A DNA stretch of 33,006 bases from an uncultured Clostridia bacterium (GCA_947623175.1 CANQGK010000026.1:1-33006), one strand, 5' to 3'. Counted from the stretch's first letter, positions 24,740 through 32,925 are shown. Program-made: numbers and translations. The notes: generated by a model from the letters alone, not told the origin.

Positions 24740-27399
24740 CAGTCTCTGTACTCCTCCATAATAAAGGCTTCGAAAACGTCGCCTTCCTTGATATCCGCAA
24801 ATTTTTCAAGACCTATACCGCATTCATAGCCCTGCGATACTTCCTTTACGTCGTCTTTAAATCTGCGAAGCGAAGCTATCTTATCCTCGTAAATAACGAT
24901 ACCCTCGCGCACAATGCGGATCTGACAGTCGCGCGTAACCTTACCGCTCGTCACGTAGCTGCCCGCAACCGTGCCGACGCTTGAAATTTTATAAACGTTG
25001 CGCACTTCCACGGTGCCGAGAATGCTTTCGCGGTACTTGGGCGCCAGCATGCCCTTCATAGCCGCCTCGATTTCCTCGATACAGTCGTAAATCACGCGGT
25101 ACATACGCATATCCACGCCGTCGCGCTCGGCAGCCGCCTGAGCTACGGCGTCGGGGCGCACGTTAAAGCCGACGATAATCGCGTTTGAGGTCTGAGCGAG
25201 CATAACGTCGGATTCGTTAACCGCGCCTACGCCGCCGTGAATAATCTTTACGCGCACCTCGTCGTTGGAAAGCTTGGCAAGGTTTTCGCTTACCGCCTCA
25301 ACGCTTCCCTGAACGTCCGCCTTAACGATAATGTTAAGCTCTTTAAGCTCGCCCTCGCTGAGGTTCTGGAAAAGATTATCAAGCGTAACCTTTTGTTTCG
25401 AATTAAAGATATCCTCTTTGATTTTCTGCTTGCGCTGTTCCACAAGCTGACGGGCAAGTCTCTCGTCCGAAACGGCGTCGAATATATCGCCCGCATTCGG
25501 AGTCTCGGCAAGACCGGTAATCTCGACCGGAACGGACGGACCTGCGGTTTTAACCTCCCTGCCGTTTTCGTCGGTCATAACGCGAACGCGGCCTACCGAA
25601 GTACCCGCAACGATTATATCGCCGGTGTTAAGGGTTCCGTTCTGCACAAGCAGCGACGCGACGGGGCCTCTGCCCTTATCAAGCCGCGCTTCGATAACAA
25701 CACCCTTTGCGCGACGGTCGGGGTTGGCTTTAAGCTCCATCATTTCGGCAACAAGGAGTATATTGCCGAGCAAATTTTCGATGCCTTCATGCGTTTTCGC
25801 CGAAACGGGAACGCAGATAATGTCACCGCCCCATTCCTCGGGAACAAGCTCATGCTCTGTGAGCTGCTGCATAATGCGGTCGGGATTGGCGTCGGGTTTA
25901 TCCATTTTATTGATAGCGACGATGATCTGTACCTTTGCCGCCTTGGCGTGGTTTATTGCCTCAACGGTCTGCGGCATGATACCGTCGTCCGCGGCAACGA
26001 CAAGCACGGCGATATCGGTAGCCATAGCGCCTCTTTGACGCATGGAAGTAAACGCCGCATGTCCGGGAGTATCAAGGAAGGTTATATCGCTTCCGTTGCA
26101 ATTAACCCTGTAAGCGCCTATATGCTGGGTTATTCCGCCCGCCTCGGTATCGGTGACGGCGGTATGGCGGATAGCGTCGAGCAAGGAGGTTTTACCGTGA
26201 TCGACGTGGCCCATAACAACCACAACGGGGCTTCTCGGCTTAAGATTTTCCGCGTTGTCCTGCGTATCGTCCATAATTTGCTCTTCTATGGTGACTACAA
26301 CCGCTTTTTCGATTTTTGCGCCCATTTCGGTAACGACTATTTCGGCGGTATCGTAATCTATCACCTGATTGACGGTAGCCATCATACCGAGCTTAAGCAA
26401 TACCTTTATTACCTCGGCGGCGCTCTTTTTCAAAGCGGCGGCAAGCTCGCCGACGGTGATTTCGTCGCCCACGGTGACCGTAATGGGAGTTTTCTTTATG
26501 CGCTCAAGCTGAATACGGCGCATTTTGTCCGCCTCGGTCTCGCGCTTTGCGCCCTGCGGGCGGCGGTAATCCTGCGATTTTTGCTTGATTTTCTGCTTTC
26601 TCGAATAATTATCCTTTATGGAATTGGCGGGCGCTATGGTCTCGTACTTTTCGTTGTATTTATCTATGTTAACGTTGGAGGTACGGGTGTCCACATGGCG
26701 AATTTCGGCAGGCCCTCTGTTGGGTGCGCTGCCCGGCTTTTTATCCTTCTTCTGCGAAGTAAAGGGCTTCGGATCCGAGGGCTTATGTTCCTTTTCGGCA
26801 GCTTTTTCCGCCGGCTTTTCGGGAGCCTTTTCCTTAGCCTTTTCGACAGACTTCTCATGAGCCTTTTCGGACGTTTTTTCGTCGGCCTTATCGGAAGCTT
26901 TTTCATCGGGCTTTTGAGCCGCTTCGATTTTGGGCGCTTCCTGCGTTTTCTTATCCGCCGGCTTCTTCTCCTTGGCTTCCGCTTTCTCCGGCTTTGCCGC
27001 TTCCTTATTTTCTTGGCCTTCGGCGGGCTTCTCCTCGGACTGCTTTTCGGAAGGCTTATCCGCCGCCTGCGCCGCCTCTTTTTCGGCGTTTTGAGCCGCC
27101 GCCGCGGCTTTGAGCTGTTCGAGAATCGCCATCTGCTCGGCAAGCTTTTTATTCTTTTCCTCTTCTCTTGCCTTTTTGGCTTTTTCGCGCGATTCTTCGC
27201 CCGTGGCAAAGTATTCGTTAAAGCTCTTTACCGCATTATCGGCGGTTATTCTTTCAAACACCAAGCCGATCTCTTCTTCGTTTAAAGTCGCGCTCGATTT
27301 TTTCTCACTGCCGGTAATTTCGGTAACTATTGCCGCCAAATCCTTGGATTTCATATTAAAATCTTTGGCAAGCTCACTTATTTTATATTTATTGGTCAT
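24739..27399 (-). CDS. infB: Translation initiation factor IF-2
   Basis: An 886-aa GTPase that places initiator tRNA on the 30S subunit. The start is ATG 27399 with AAGGAGG eight bases upstream; the in-frame extension to 27459 overlaps ylxQ. It has an N-terminal IF2_N domain (1-55) and a long Lys/Glu/Ala/Pro-rich linker (about 70-220) built of repeated EKA/DEKxS units. A second IF2_N (about 305-355) precedes the G domain with GHVDHGKT at 397-404, DTPGHAAF and NKMD, and the C-terminal initiator-tRNA binding domains. The low-complexity linker gives a long spurious reading frame on the other strand. Confidence 0.97.
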   Translation of the reverse strand: MTNKYKISELAKDFNMKSKDLAAIVTEITGSEKKSSATLNEEEIGLVFERITADNAVKSFNEYFATGEESREKAKKAREEEKNKKLAEQMAILEQLKAAAAAQNAEKEAAQAADKPSEKQSEEKPAEGQENKEAAKPEKAEAKEKKPADKKTQEAPKIEAAQKPDEKASDKADEKTSEKAHEKSVEKAKEKAPEKPAEKAAEKEHKPSDPKPFTSQKKDKKPGSAPNRGPAEIRHVDTRTSNVNIDKYNEKYETIAPANSIKDNYSRKQKIKQKSQDYRRPQGAKRETEADKMRRIQLERIKKTPITVTVGDEITVGELAAALKKSAAEVIKVLLKLGMMATVNQVIDYDTAEIVVTEMGAKIEKAVVVTIEEQIMDDTQDNAENLKPRSPVVVVMGHVDHGKTSLLDAIRHTAVTDTEAGGITQHIGAYRVNCNGSDITFLDTPGHAAFTSMRQRGAMATDIAVLVVAADDGIMPQTVEAINHAKAAKVQIIVAINKMDKPDANPDRIMQQLTEHELVPEEWGGDIICVPVSAKTHEGIENLLGNILLVAEMMELKANPDRRAKGVVIEARLDKGRGPVASLLVQNGTLNTGDIIVAGTSVGRVRVMTDENGREVKTAGPSVPVEITGLAETPNAGDIFDAVSDERLARQLVEQRKQKIKEDIFNSKQKVTLDNLFQNLSEGELKELNIIVKADVQGSVEAVSENLAKLSNDEVRVKIIHGGVGAVNESDVMLAQTSNAIIVGFNVRPDAVAQAAAERDGVDMRMYRVIYDCIEEIEAAMKGMLAPKYRESILGTVEVRNVYKISSVGTVAGSYVTSGKVTRDCQIRIVREGIVIYEDKIASLRRFKDDVKEVSQGYECGIGLEKFADIKEGDVFEAFIMEEYRD

Positions 27400-27721
27400 T
27401 AGCTGATCCTCCTTGATTGTCGTATGCTTTAAGGCAGGCATTTGCAAAGCCGCTGTCATTAACGGAGATTATACCGCATTTGCGCCCCACCGATTCGGAT
27501 ATGTCGTTTATGGTTACGCCCGCAAGCTCTATAACCCTGACCTTCGCCTTTTCGGCAAAGAATTTGACTTCCTTGAGGGTTTTTTTTGAAATATCCTCCG
27601 CCGTTATTACAAGTCGGGATTTTCCCGCCTTTAAGGAAGCCTCGGCGGCCTCGTATCCGTAGCTCAGTCTTCCGGCTTTTGCGGCAAAGCCCGATAAGGA
27701 AAGTATTTTATTCAATATCAT
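27389..27721 (-). CDS. ylxQ: YlxQ, L7Ae-type RNA-binding protein
   Basis: A 110-aa L7Ae/L30e-family protein that binds kink-turn RNA. The N-terminus [21 protein letters not shown] and the following [15 protein letters not shown] match ribosomal L7Ae-like YlxQ. The ATG at 27721 is chosen. It overlaps ylxR by 14 bases and has GGAG unusually close, so a TTG at 27715 with better spacing is possible. It overlaps the infB start by 11 bases. Confidence 0.9.
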   Translation of the reverse strand: MILNKILSLSGFAAKAGRLSYGYEAAEASLKAGKSRLVITAEDISKKTLKEVKFFAEKAKVRVIELAGVTINDISESVGRKCGIISVNDSGFANACLKAYDNQGGSANDQ

Positions 27722-27977
27722 CAAGCTCCGTTTCAAGCCGCTTATATATATCGTTTGAAACCTTAACTTCAAACGCGCGGGAAAGCGCGTCGGATTTTTG
27801 CGCTTTTAAAAAGCATTCTTTGCTTTTACAAATATATGCTCCCCGTCCGTTAAGCTTACCCGTAGCATCGAGCTTTATTTCTCCGTCAACCGTCTTTACT
27901 ATGCGTATAAGCTCTTTTTTGGGCTTCTTTTCACGGCAGCCCGTGCACATACGCATCGGTATTTTTCTTACTCCCAT
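27708..27977 (-). CDS. ylxR: YlxR (DUF448) small nucleic-acid-binding protein
   Basis: An 89-aa protein starting MGVRKIPMRMCTGCREKKPK. The CxxC-like 'R.C.GC' start and the GRGAYICKSKECF motif are diagnostic of YlxR, reported to bind RNA and influence RNase P or gene expression in Firmicutes. AAGGAG precedes the ATG by seven bases. It lies between nusA and ylxQ, as in most Gram-positive bacteria. Confidence 0.95.
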   Translation of the reverse strand: MGVRKIPMRMCTGCREKKPKKELIRIVKTVDGEIKLDATGKLNGRGAYICKSKECFLKAQKSDALSRAFEVKVSNDIYKRLETELDDIE

Positions 27978-27999
27978 AAAGAAGCTCCTTTCCGAGTCG

Positions 28000-29085
28000 T
28001 CATTCTCCGAAGAAACCGCTTTCGGGGTGAATATCTATTTTCCATCCGGTAAGCTTTGCGGCAAGCCTTACGTTTTGCCCCTTATTTCCTATAGCGAGCG
28101 AAAGCTGCGCTTCGGGAACGCTTACTTTGCATACGCGCGGTTCTTCGCTGATTATTTCCACCGAAGTAACTCTGGCGGGTGAAAGCGCTTCCGCGACAAA
28201 TTCGGCGGGATTATCGCTGTATTTTACTATATCGATCTTTTCGCCTGCCAATTCCTCCACTATTTTATTGACGCGGGCGCCCTTAGGCCCTATACATGAG
28301 CCCACGGCGTCGATCTCGCTGTCGGGCGACCATACGGCAATTTTGGTTCTTGCTCCCGCCTGACGGGAAATTGCCTTGATTTCGATAGTACCGTCAAAAA
28401 TTTCGGGAACCTCGGTTTCGAAAAGCCGTTTCACAAGCCCCGGATGAGTGCGTGAAAGCATTATTCTTGCGCCCTTTTCGGTGTCTCTGACGTCTACGAC
28501 GTAAACCTTGATGTGGTCGCCTTCGGAAAGTATTTCGTCCGGCACCTGTTCGAGCTTGGGAAGGGTGGCGTCGTTATGACCGATAGTAAGTATCGCGTTG
28601 CCCGTTTTGGGATCTATTTTCTGTACAACCGCGGTTACAAGCTCACGGTTATAGCTCTGAAATTCCGCCAGCGTTTGACCTCTTTCGACCTCTCTTACGC
28701 CCTGGCGGAAATTATTCTTCGAATTTTGCGCCACGACTCTGCCGAATTTTCTCGGATCAAGCTTTATCTCCGCAAAGCCCGCCTCTACGGCCGCAGGATC
28801 GATAGCCGCCGCGTCCTCGCGGGATATCTGTGTATAAGGGTCCTCTACCTCGTCTACGACGGTTTTGCGCGCGGTTACGGAAAATATCCTGTTGACCGGA
28901 TCGATAACGCAGGAAACGATGTCGTTTCCACCGTAGTCCTTGCGGGCGGCAACCGTAATGGCCTCCGCGAATTTATCCGCTATAAATTGCTGCGGAATAC
29001 CCCTCTCCTCTTCCATAAGCCTCAACGCTTCGAAAAATTCCGTGCTGTCAAACTCTTTTTTTGCGCTGTTCTTTACCTTAGCCAT
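28000..29085 (-). CDS. nusA: Transcription termination/antitermination factor NusA
   Basis: A 361-aa RNA polymerase elongation factor. An N-terminal polymerase-binding domain is followed by S1 (about 130-200, EGDHIKVYVVDVRD) and two KH domains (GPKGARVNKIVEEL and AIGNKGQNVRLAAKL). It lacks the acidic repeats of enterobacterial NusA, as is normal for Firmicutes. The start is ATG 29085 with GGAGG eleven bases upstream; the TTG at 29103 sits in that ribosome site. It likely acts on the hairpin in the rimP leader as part of autoregulation, which is known for this operon in other bacteria but inferred here. Confidence 0.96.
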   Translation of the reverse strand: MAKVKNSAKKEFDSTEFFEALRLMEEERGIPQQFIADKFAEAITVAARKDYGGNDIVSCVIDPVNRIFSVTARKTVVDEVEDPYTQISREDAAAIDPAAVEAGFAEIKLDPRKFGRVVAQNSKNNFRQGVREVERGQTLAEFQSYNRELVTAVVQKIDPKTGNAILTIGHNDATLPKLEQVPDEILSEGDHIKVYVVDVRDTEKGARIMLSRTHPGLVKRLFETEVPEIFDGTIEIKAISRQAGARTKIAVWSPDSEIDAVGSCIGPKGARVNKIVEELAGEKIDIVKYSDNPAEFVAEALSPARVTSVEIISEEPRVCKVSVPEAQLSLAIGNKGQNVRLAAKLTGWKIDIHPESGFFGE

Positions 29086-29156
29086 TTTTCTTAATTCCTC
29101 CAAAAAATATCCGATTTCTTAATTTTAGGTTATAAGTCTTTTAAAAATTGCATCAA

Positions 29157-29609
29157 CTAATCACAATCACATAAATTCGCTTTTGAAATATCTTTTTGCA
29201 AAAACTTGATTTCGCCGTCGTCGGTCTCAAGCACCGTTTCGTCTCCGGCGAATTTAAGTATTCCGGTAAATTCCTTTTTACCGTCTATCGTTTTATAAAG
29301 CTTCACCCTTATTTTTTGCCCCGTCATTTCGGCAAAATGCTCGGGTCTTGTAAGCTCTCTTTCAAGCCCCGGCGAGCAAACCTCCAGATAATACGACTCG
29401 TTTATCGGGTCCGCCTCATCGATTATAGGGTCTACGGCATGCGACACCCTCGTACAGTCGTCGATATCGATACCGCCCTTTTTGTCGATAAAAATTCTCA
29501 AATACCGGGAAGCCCCTTCCTTTATATAGCGAACATCCCAAAGCTTTACGCCGCAGTCTTCCACCGCATCCTTAATAAGGGGAATAACCCTCTCGGCGAC
29601 GTTTGCCAT
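29157..29609 (-). CDS. rimP: Ribosome maturation factor RimP
   Basis: A 150-aa 30S assembly factor. The start is ATG 29609 (MANVAERVIPLIKDAVEDCG) with GGGAG eight bases upstream; in-frame codons back to 29645 lack support. The SPGLERELTRPEHF motif is diagnostic. It is the first gene of the operon, 71 bases before nusA, and is preceded by a promoter and an attenuator-like hairpin. Confidence 0.95.
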   Translation of the reverse strand: MANVAERVIPLIKDAVEDCGVKLWDVRYIKEGASRYLRIFIDKKGGIDIDDCTRVSHAVDPIIDEADPINESYYLEVCSPGLERELTRPEHFAEMTGQKIRVKLYKTIDGKKEFTGILKFAGDETVLETDDGEIKFLQKDISKANLCDCD

Positions 29610-29670
29610 CTTTTCATCTCCCAATAATAAATTCCGGACTGCCAAGCGTTTTCGTCATTGGCTTAAACCA

Positions 29671-29700
29671 AAACAAAAGTGAGCGGGTTGCCCCACTCAC
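29671..29700 (-). terminator. Attenuator-like hairpin in the rimP-nusA leader
   Basis: On the minus strand GTGAGTGGG (29692-29700) and CCCGCTCAC (29679-29687) form nine pairs, one G-U, around a GCAA tetraloop, followed by TTTTGTTTT. It lies between the promoter and rimP, about 60 bases before the ATG. It has the shape of an intrinsic terminator and could let NusA levels control read-through. Confidence 0.75.
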
Positions 29701-29718
29701 CTTGCTTAGACCATATTG

Positions 29719-29747
29719 ATTATAACACATCCGTTTTGGAAAATCAA
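29719..29747 (-). promoter_or_regulatory. Promoter of the rimP-nusA-infB operon
   Basis: On the minus strand, TTGATT (29742-29747), a 17-base spacer and TATAAT (29719-29724). Transcription would start near 29712, some 12 bases before the attenuator stem. Confidence 0.8.
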
Positions 29748-29776
29748 GTAAAATATTAAATTTTTTCCGTTTTATT

Positions 29777-31963
29777 ATGTCAATATTTAAATGCAAAATG
29801 TGCGGTGCCGCATTAGAAATTCAAAATAACGCAACGGTTGCCGAATGCGAATACTGCGGAACTCAACAAACACTTCCAAAGCTTGACGACGAAAAACGTG
29901 CAAATATGTACGACCGTGCCAACCATTTTCGCCGTAATAACGAATTTGATAAGGCAATGGGTATTTATGAGCAGATACTCAATGAGGATAATACCGACGC
30001 GGAGGCGTATTGGTCGCTGGTATTATGCCGTTACGGTATAGAATACGTGGAGGATCCCGCAACACGGAAACGTGTACCGACCGTCAACCGGGCGCAGTTT
30101 ACGTCTATTTTTGATGACGATAATTACAAATCCGCTTTGAATAATGCGGACTCTTATCAAAAAGCCATTTACGAAAAAGAAGCAAATGCAATCAACGAAA
30201 TCCAAAAAGGCATTCTTGCAATTTCTCAAAAAGAAGAACCCTTTGACGTTTTTATTTGTTATAAAGAAACCGATAATAACGGTCGTCGTACACCCGATTC
30301 GGTTTTGGCAAACGATCTTTACCATCAGCTGACTCAGGAGGGCTTTAAAGTGTTTTTCTCGCGCATTACGCTCGAAGACAAGCTCGGCACGGCTTACGAG
30401 CCGTACATATTTGCGGCACTTAATTCCGCAAAGGTAATGGTTGCACTTGGTACAAAACCCGAGTATTTTAATGCCGTTTGGGTTAAGAACGAATGGAGCC
30501 GTTATCTCTCCCTTATTAAAAACGGTGCCAAGAAGATGCTTATCCCCGCTTATAAGGATATGGATCCTTATGATTTGCCGGAAGAATTTTCCCATCTGCA
30601 AGCACAGGATATGTCAAAGCTCGGGTTTATGCAGGATTTAATCCGAGGGATCAAGAAAGTAATTGAAAACGATGCATCTAAAGTAACCACAGAGGGAACG
30701 GCAGTTGTCGACCCGAACAGAGTCTCAGTCCTCCTTGAAAGAGTCTTTCTTTTCCTTGAAGACGAAAAATGGCAGGATGCTAACATTTATTGTGAAAAAG
30801 TGCTTGATATCGATCCTAAAAACGCCGAAGCGTATCTCGGCAAGCTGATGATCGAATTACAAGTGAAAAACCGGAAGCAATTGGCGGATTGTACTAAGTC
30901 CTTTGACAACAACGGTAACTACAGCAAAATTATGCGATTCGGCGACATATCGCTTCAAAAGGAAATGAACGATTATATTACCTGCGTCAAGGCAAAGGAA
31001 GAAGCAGACCGTCTGGAGGAGGAGCGCAAGGCGGAAGAAGAGCGCATTGCAGCAGAAGAACGGCACGTTTTAGCAGAAAAGCGACGTATTGCAGTTAAAA
31101 AACGCAAAAAAGCCATTGTTGTCACAATATCTATTGTTTGCGCTTGCATTGCTTTCGCGATTACTTTCTCGATTCTTTTGAGAGCGATGATTATACCAAG
31201 CCGTAAATATAACGATGCGGTTGCATTAATAGATAAAGGTGATATTCTTAATGCATATGACAATTTGATTGAACTTGGCGATTATAAGGACAGCAAAGCG
31301 AAGGCAAGCGAAATTTTTGAAAAATACAAAATCGAAAAACTTAAAAAAGTCGATGTCGGTGAAAGGCTGTACTTAGGTTCATATGAGCAGGACAATAACA
31401 CATCCAACGGAAAAGAGGATATTGAGTGGCTTGTTCTTGACAAAAAAAATAAAAAAGTCCTTATAATCAGTAAATACGCGCTTGACTGCCAACCGTACAA
31501 CAAACCTTATACTTACGTAACTTGGGAGAAATGCTTTCTCAGAACATGGCTTAACGAAACGTTCCTCAATAATGCTTTCAGTACTGAGGAGCAGAAAAAA
31601 ATAGCGACGACAAACGTCAGTGCAGATAAGAATCCCGAATACAATACAAATCCAGGAAAAGCAACAAAAGATAAAGTATTCTTATTAAGCATTAAGGAAG
31701 CGGAAAAGTATTTCACAAACGACGAATCACGCAAATGTGCTCTGACAGCTTATGCAAAGGCGCAGAAAGCATATACGAGTGATAAATATAAAACCGCAAG
31801 CGGCAAAGCCACGTGCTGGTGGTGGCTCCGGTCGCCCGGCAATACTCAGTACCTTGCTGCTGATGTCTACGGTGACGGTTCGGTCCATTGCAGTGGTTAC
31901 ACTGTCTACGACACGTCTTATGACGCTGTTCGCCCCGCTTTGTGGATTACTCTGGACTCTTGA
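29777..31963 (+). CDS. Zinc-ribbon/TPR/TIR membrane protein with DUF6273 lectin-like C-terminus
   Basis: A 728-aa multidomain protein. The N-terminal zinc ribbon (Cys6, 9, 24, 27) is followed by a TPR-like pair (45-85) and a TIR domain at about 155-245 (PFDVFICYKE). The TIR motif WVKNE places Glu239 at the position of the NADase catalytic glutamate. A second TPR-like stretch (325-360), a Glu/Arg coiled coil (404-440) and one membrane helix (about 447-471) follow. The DUF6273 domain (about 525-728) contains YLGSYEQDN, WWWLRSPG and VRPALWITLD. TIR and TPR parts should be cytosolic and the lectin-like part outside. The start has no recognisable ribosome site. The TIR half is a common clostridial family; the C-terminal end looks like a DGR target. 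Confidence 0.85.
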   Translation: MSIFKCKMCGAALEIQNNATVAECEYCGTQQTLPKLDDEKRANMYDRANHFRRNNEFDKAMGIYEQILNEDNTDAEAYWSLVLCRYGIEYVEDPATRKRVPTVNRAQFTSIFDDDNYKSALNNADSYQKAIYEKEANAINEIQKGILAISQKEEPFDVFICYKETDNNGRRTPDSVLANDLYHQLTQEGFKVFFSRITLEDKLGTAYEPYIFAALNSAKVMVALGTKPEYFNAVWVKNEWSRYLSLIKNGAKKMLIPAYKDMDPYDLPEEFSHLQAQDMSKLGFMQDLIRGIKKVIENDASKVTTEGTAVVDPNRVSVLLERVFLFLEDEKWQDANIYCEKVLDIDPKNAEAYLGKLMIELQVKNRKQLADCTKSFDNNGNYSKIMRFGDISLQKEMNDYITCVKAKEEADRLEEERKAEEERIAAEERHVLAEKRRIAVKKRKKAIVVTISIVCACIAFAITFSILLRAMIIPSRKYNDAVALIDKGDILNAYDNLIELGDYKDSKAKASEIFEKYKIEKLKKVDVGERLYLGSYEQDNNTSNGKEDIEWLVLDKKNKKVLIISKYALDCQPYNKPYTYVTWEKCFLRTWLNETFLNNAFSTEEQKKIATTNVSADKNPEYNTNPGKATKDKVFLLSIKEAEKYFTNDESRKCALTAYAKAQKAYTSDKYKTASGKATCWWWLRSPGNTQYLAADVYGDGSVHCSGYTVYDTSYDAVRPALWITLDS
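31841..31927 (+). other. Candidate DGR variable region inside the TIR gene
   Basis: Codons for residues 689-717, between WWWLRSPG and VRPALWI. Of 29 codons, 26 end in T or C, and the residues are largely Y, D, S, T, H, C, G, A and V. Those are what first- and second-base changes at A in AAY codons produce. Only one AAT and no AAC remain. No template repeat or reverse transcriptase is in the window, so this is an inference from codon pattern and domain type. Confidence 0.55.
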
Positions 31964-31987
31964 GTCTTCTAATCGGGAATTATACAT

Positions 31988-32002
31988 AGCGGAAAATCCG
32001 CT
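31988..32002 (+). other. Short hairpin 24 bases after the TIR gene stop
   Basis: AGCGGA (31988-31993) and TCCGCT (31997-32002) pair perfectly around AAA. No T-run follows, so it is not a normal terminator. Some DGR targets carry a short GC-rich hairpin just after the variable region that aids mutagenic homing, and this one is in the right place. Confidence 0.45.
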
Positions 32003-32131
32003 GCCTGCCAGGTATCGGTCATCGCAAGATAGTAAAAGTTGAAAACTCGCGCGAATTTTCGGAACGCCCCGGCGCAACCATACGAGCTTGCGCGTTTTGC
32101 AATGAAAAATAGCTCTAAAAAACAACAATAT

Positions 32132-32179
32132 AAAAAGACTGCACTCTCATCCGAAAAGGACGGGAATGCAGTCTTTTTT
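32132..32179 (+). terminator. Terminator after the TIR gene
   Basis: AAAAAGACTGCA (32132-32143) pairs with TGCAGTCTTTTTT (32168-32179), with further pairing inside and a T-run at the end. It lies about 170 bases after the stop. The stretch between (31964-32131) holds the short hairpin at 31988 and a GCGCAA/TTGCGC inverted repeat at 32072-32093, but no gene that I recognise. Confidence 0.85.
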
Positions 32180-32219
32180 GGTGGGATATAATTATGAAAA
32201 AACGGTTTAATTAAAAGCA

Positions 32220-32246
32220 TTTGGGCGGTTTTGTAAACCGCCCAAA
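32220..32246. terminator. Hairpin downstream of the JAB gene
   Basis: TTTGGGCGGTTT and AAACCGCCCAAA (12 perfect pairs, loop TGT). On the minus strand the T-rich CTTTTAATT follows after a few bases, so it probably ends the radC-derived transcript. It lies 43 bases after that gene's stop. Confidence 0.7.
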
Positions 32247-32289
32247 ATTAAATAATCAATCTTCACTCTTTTTACTGTTCTTCTTACTG

Positions 32290-32715
32290 TCACTTATATA
32301 AAATACTATCTTCCGCATTTTGAAAAAGGTATTTGTATTTGCTGCTTTTGAAAAGAGATACGTACTCGTTGTTGCCGATGATTACGTGATCTATTAATCT
32401 TACGTTTACGGTTCGTAATGCGGCGTAAATTTCTTCGGTGGTTTTTATGTCGTCGCCGCTGGGTAAGGGGTAGTCGCCGGGGTGATTATGAGATAATACG
32501 GCTATCGTAGCTTTACGTGCCATTACAGCCTCCGCCGCTTTTCTTGTGGATGCTAAGGCGGAGGATACGTCGCCTTTACCGATAACGTCAAATCCCACAA
32601 ACCTTAATCGGTTATCCAACGAGGTTATCGCAACCTCTTCTTCGGTTACGCCTATATACCTATCAAAAATGTATTTGTGTATATCATCTAATAAGTATCT
32701 AACAGTAAAATCCAT
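32290..32715 (-). CDS. radC: JAB/MPN-domain protein, C-terminal part of RadC
   Basis: A 141-aa reading frame with the RadC-type JAMM metal site: LSHNHPGDYPLPSGDD supplies two His, the Ser and the Asp, and upstream Glu residues are present. The last part (LIDHVIIGNNEYVSLF) is typical of RadC. Full RadC proteins of about 220-230 aa have an N-terminal helix-hairpin-helix region of about 90 residues, which is missing. No good ribosome site is placed before ATG 32715. A RadC-like N-terminal stub lies just upstream in another frame. It may still be a stable domain made by re-initiation, or the gene may be decaying. RadC's cellular role is itself unsettled. Confidence 0.75.
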   Translation of the reverse strand: MDFTVRYLLDDIHKYIFDRYIGVTEEEVAITSLDNRLRFVGFDVIGKGDVSSALASTRKAAEAVMARKATIAVLSHNHPGDYPLPSGDDIKTTEEIYAALRTVNVRLIDHVIIGNNEYVSLFKSSKYKYLFQNAEDSILYK

Positions 32716-32776
32716 TTTTCAAAAACTCTTTCCGAACTCTCTTTCGATGATTGTCATGAATGCCTTTTTCCTTCAT
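32699..32776 (-). pseudogene. N-terminal stub of radC
   Basis: From ATG 32776 (AAGGA nine bases upstream) the frame reads MKEKGIHDNHRKRVRKEFLK, then NGFYC and a TAG at 32699. This matches the conserved RadC start 'HEGHRKRL..RFL..GL'. It overlaps the JAB frame by 17 bases in a different frame. Promoter and ribosome site belong to this stub. The simplest reading is an internal deletion of the helix-hairpin-helix coding part that also shifted the frame. Confidence 0.65.
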
Positions 32777-32817
32777 ACCGATATTTCCTTCTCAAATTCA
32801 AATGAATTATCTCCCTA

Positions 32818-32846
32818 ATTATATCCCCTTTTTACGGATTTTTCAA
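32818..32846 (-). promoter_or_regulatory. Promoter of the radC remnant
   Basis: On the minus strand, TTGAAA (32841-32846), a 17-base spacer and TATAAT (32818-32823), about 42 bp upstream of the stub's ATG. It is a near-consensus vegetative promoter. Confidence 0.75.
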
Positions 32847-32896
32847 GTAGAAATGAAGATTTTTTGCTTATTTTTTACTTATTTCCCAAAGAAATT

Positions 32897-32925
32897 TTGT
32901 ACCGAACGGTAAAATGTAGTACAAT
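32897..32925 (+). promoter_or_regulatory. Promoter with a palindrome in its spacer
   Basis: TTGTAC (32897-32902), a 17-base spacer and TACAAT (32920-32925). The palindrome TACCGaaCGGTA (32900-32911) overlaps the -35 and spacer, where a repressor would bind. It drives the gene starting at 32978. Confidence 0.6.

Noticed and set aside
25237..27285. A 682-codon reading frame on the plus strand
   Set aside because: It is antisense to infB; its Leu/Phe/Arg-rich composition mirrors the Lys/Glu-rich IF-2 linker and it has no recognisable domain.
31727..32128. A 133-codon minus-strand frame over the variable region
   Set aside because: Antisense to the DUF6273 end; the long frame follows from the NNY-rich codons on the other strand.
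31964..32131. Searched for a DGR template repeat or accessory gene just after the TIR gene
   Set aside because: No adenine-rich copy of the variable region and no coding frame with a recognisable DGR accessory protein is present.
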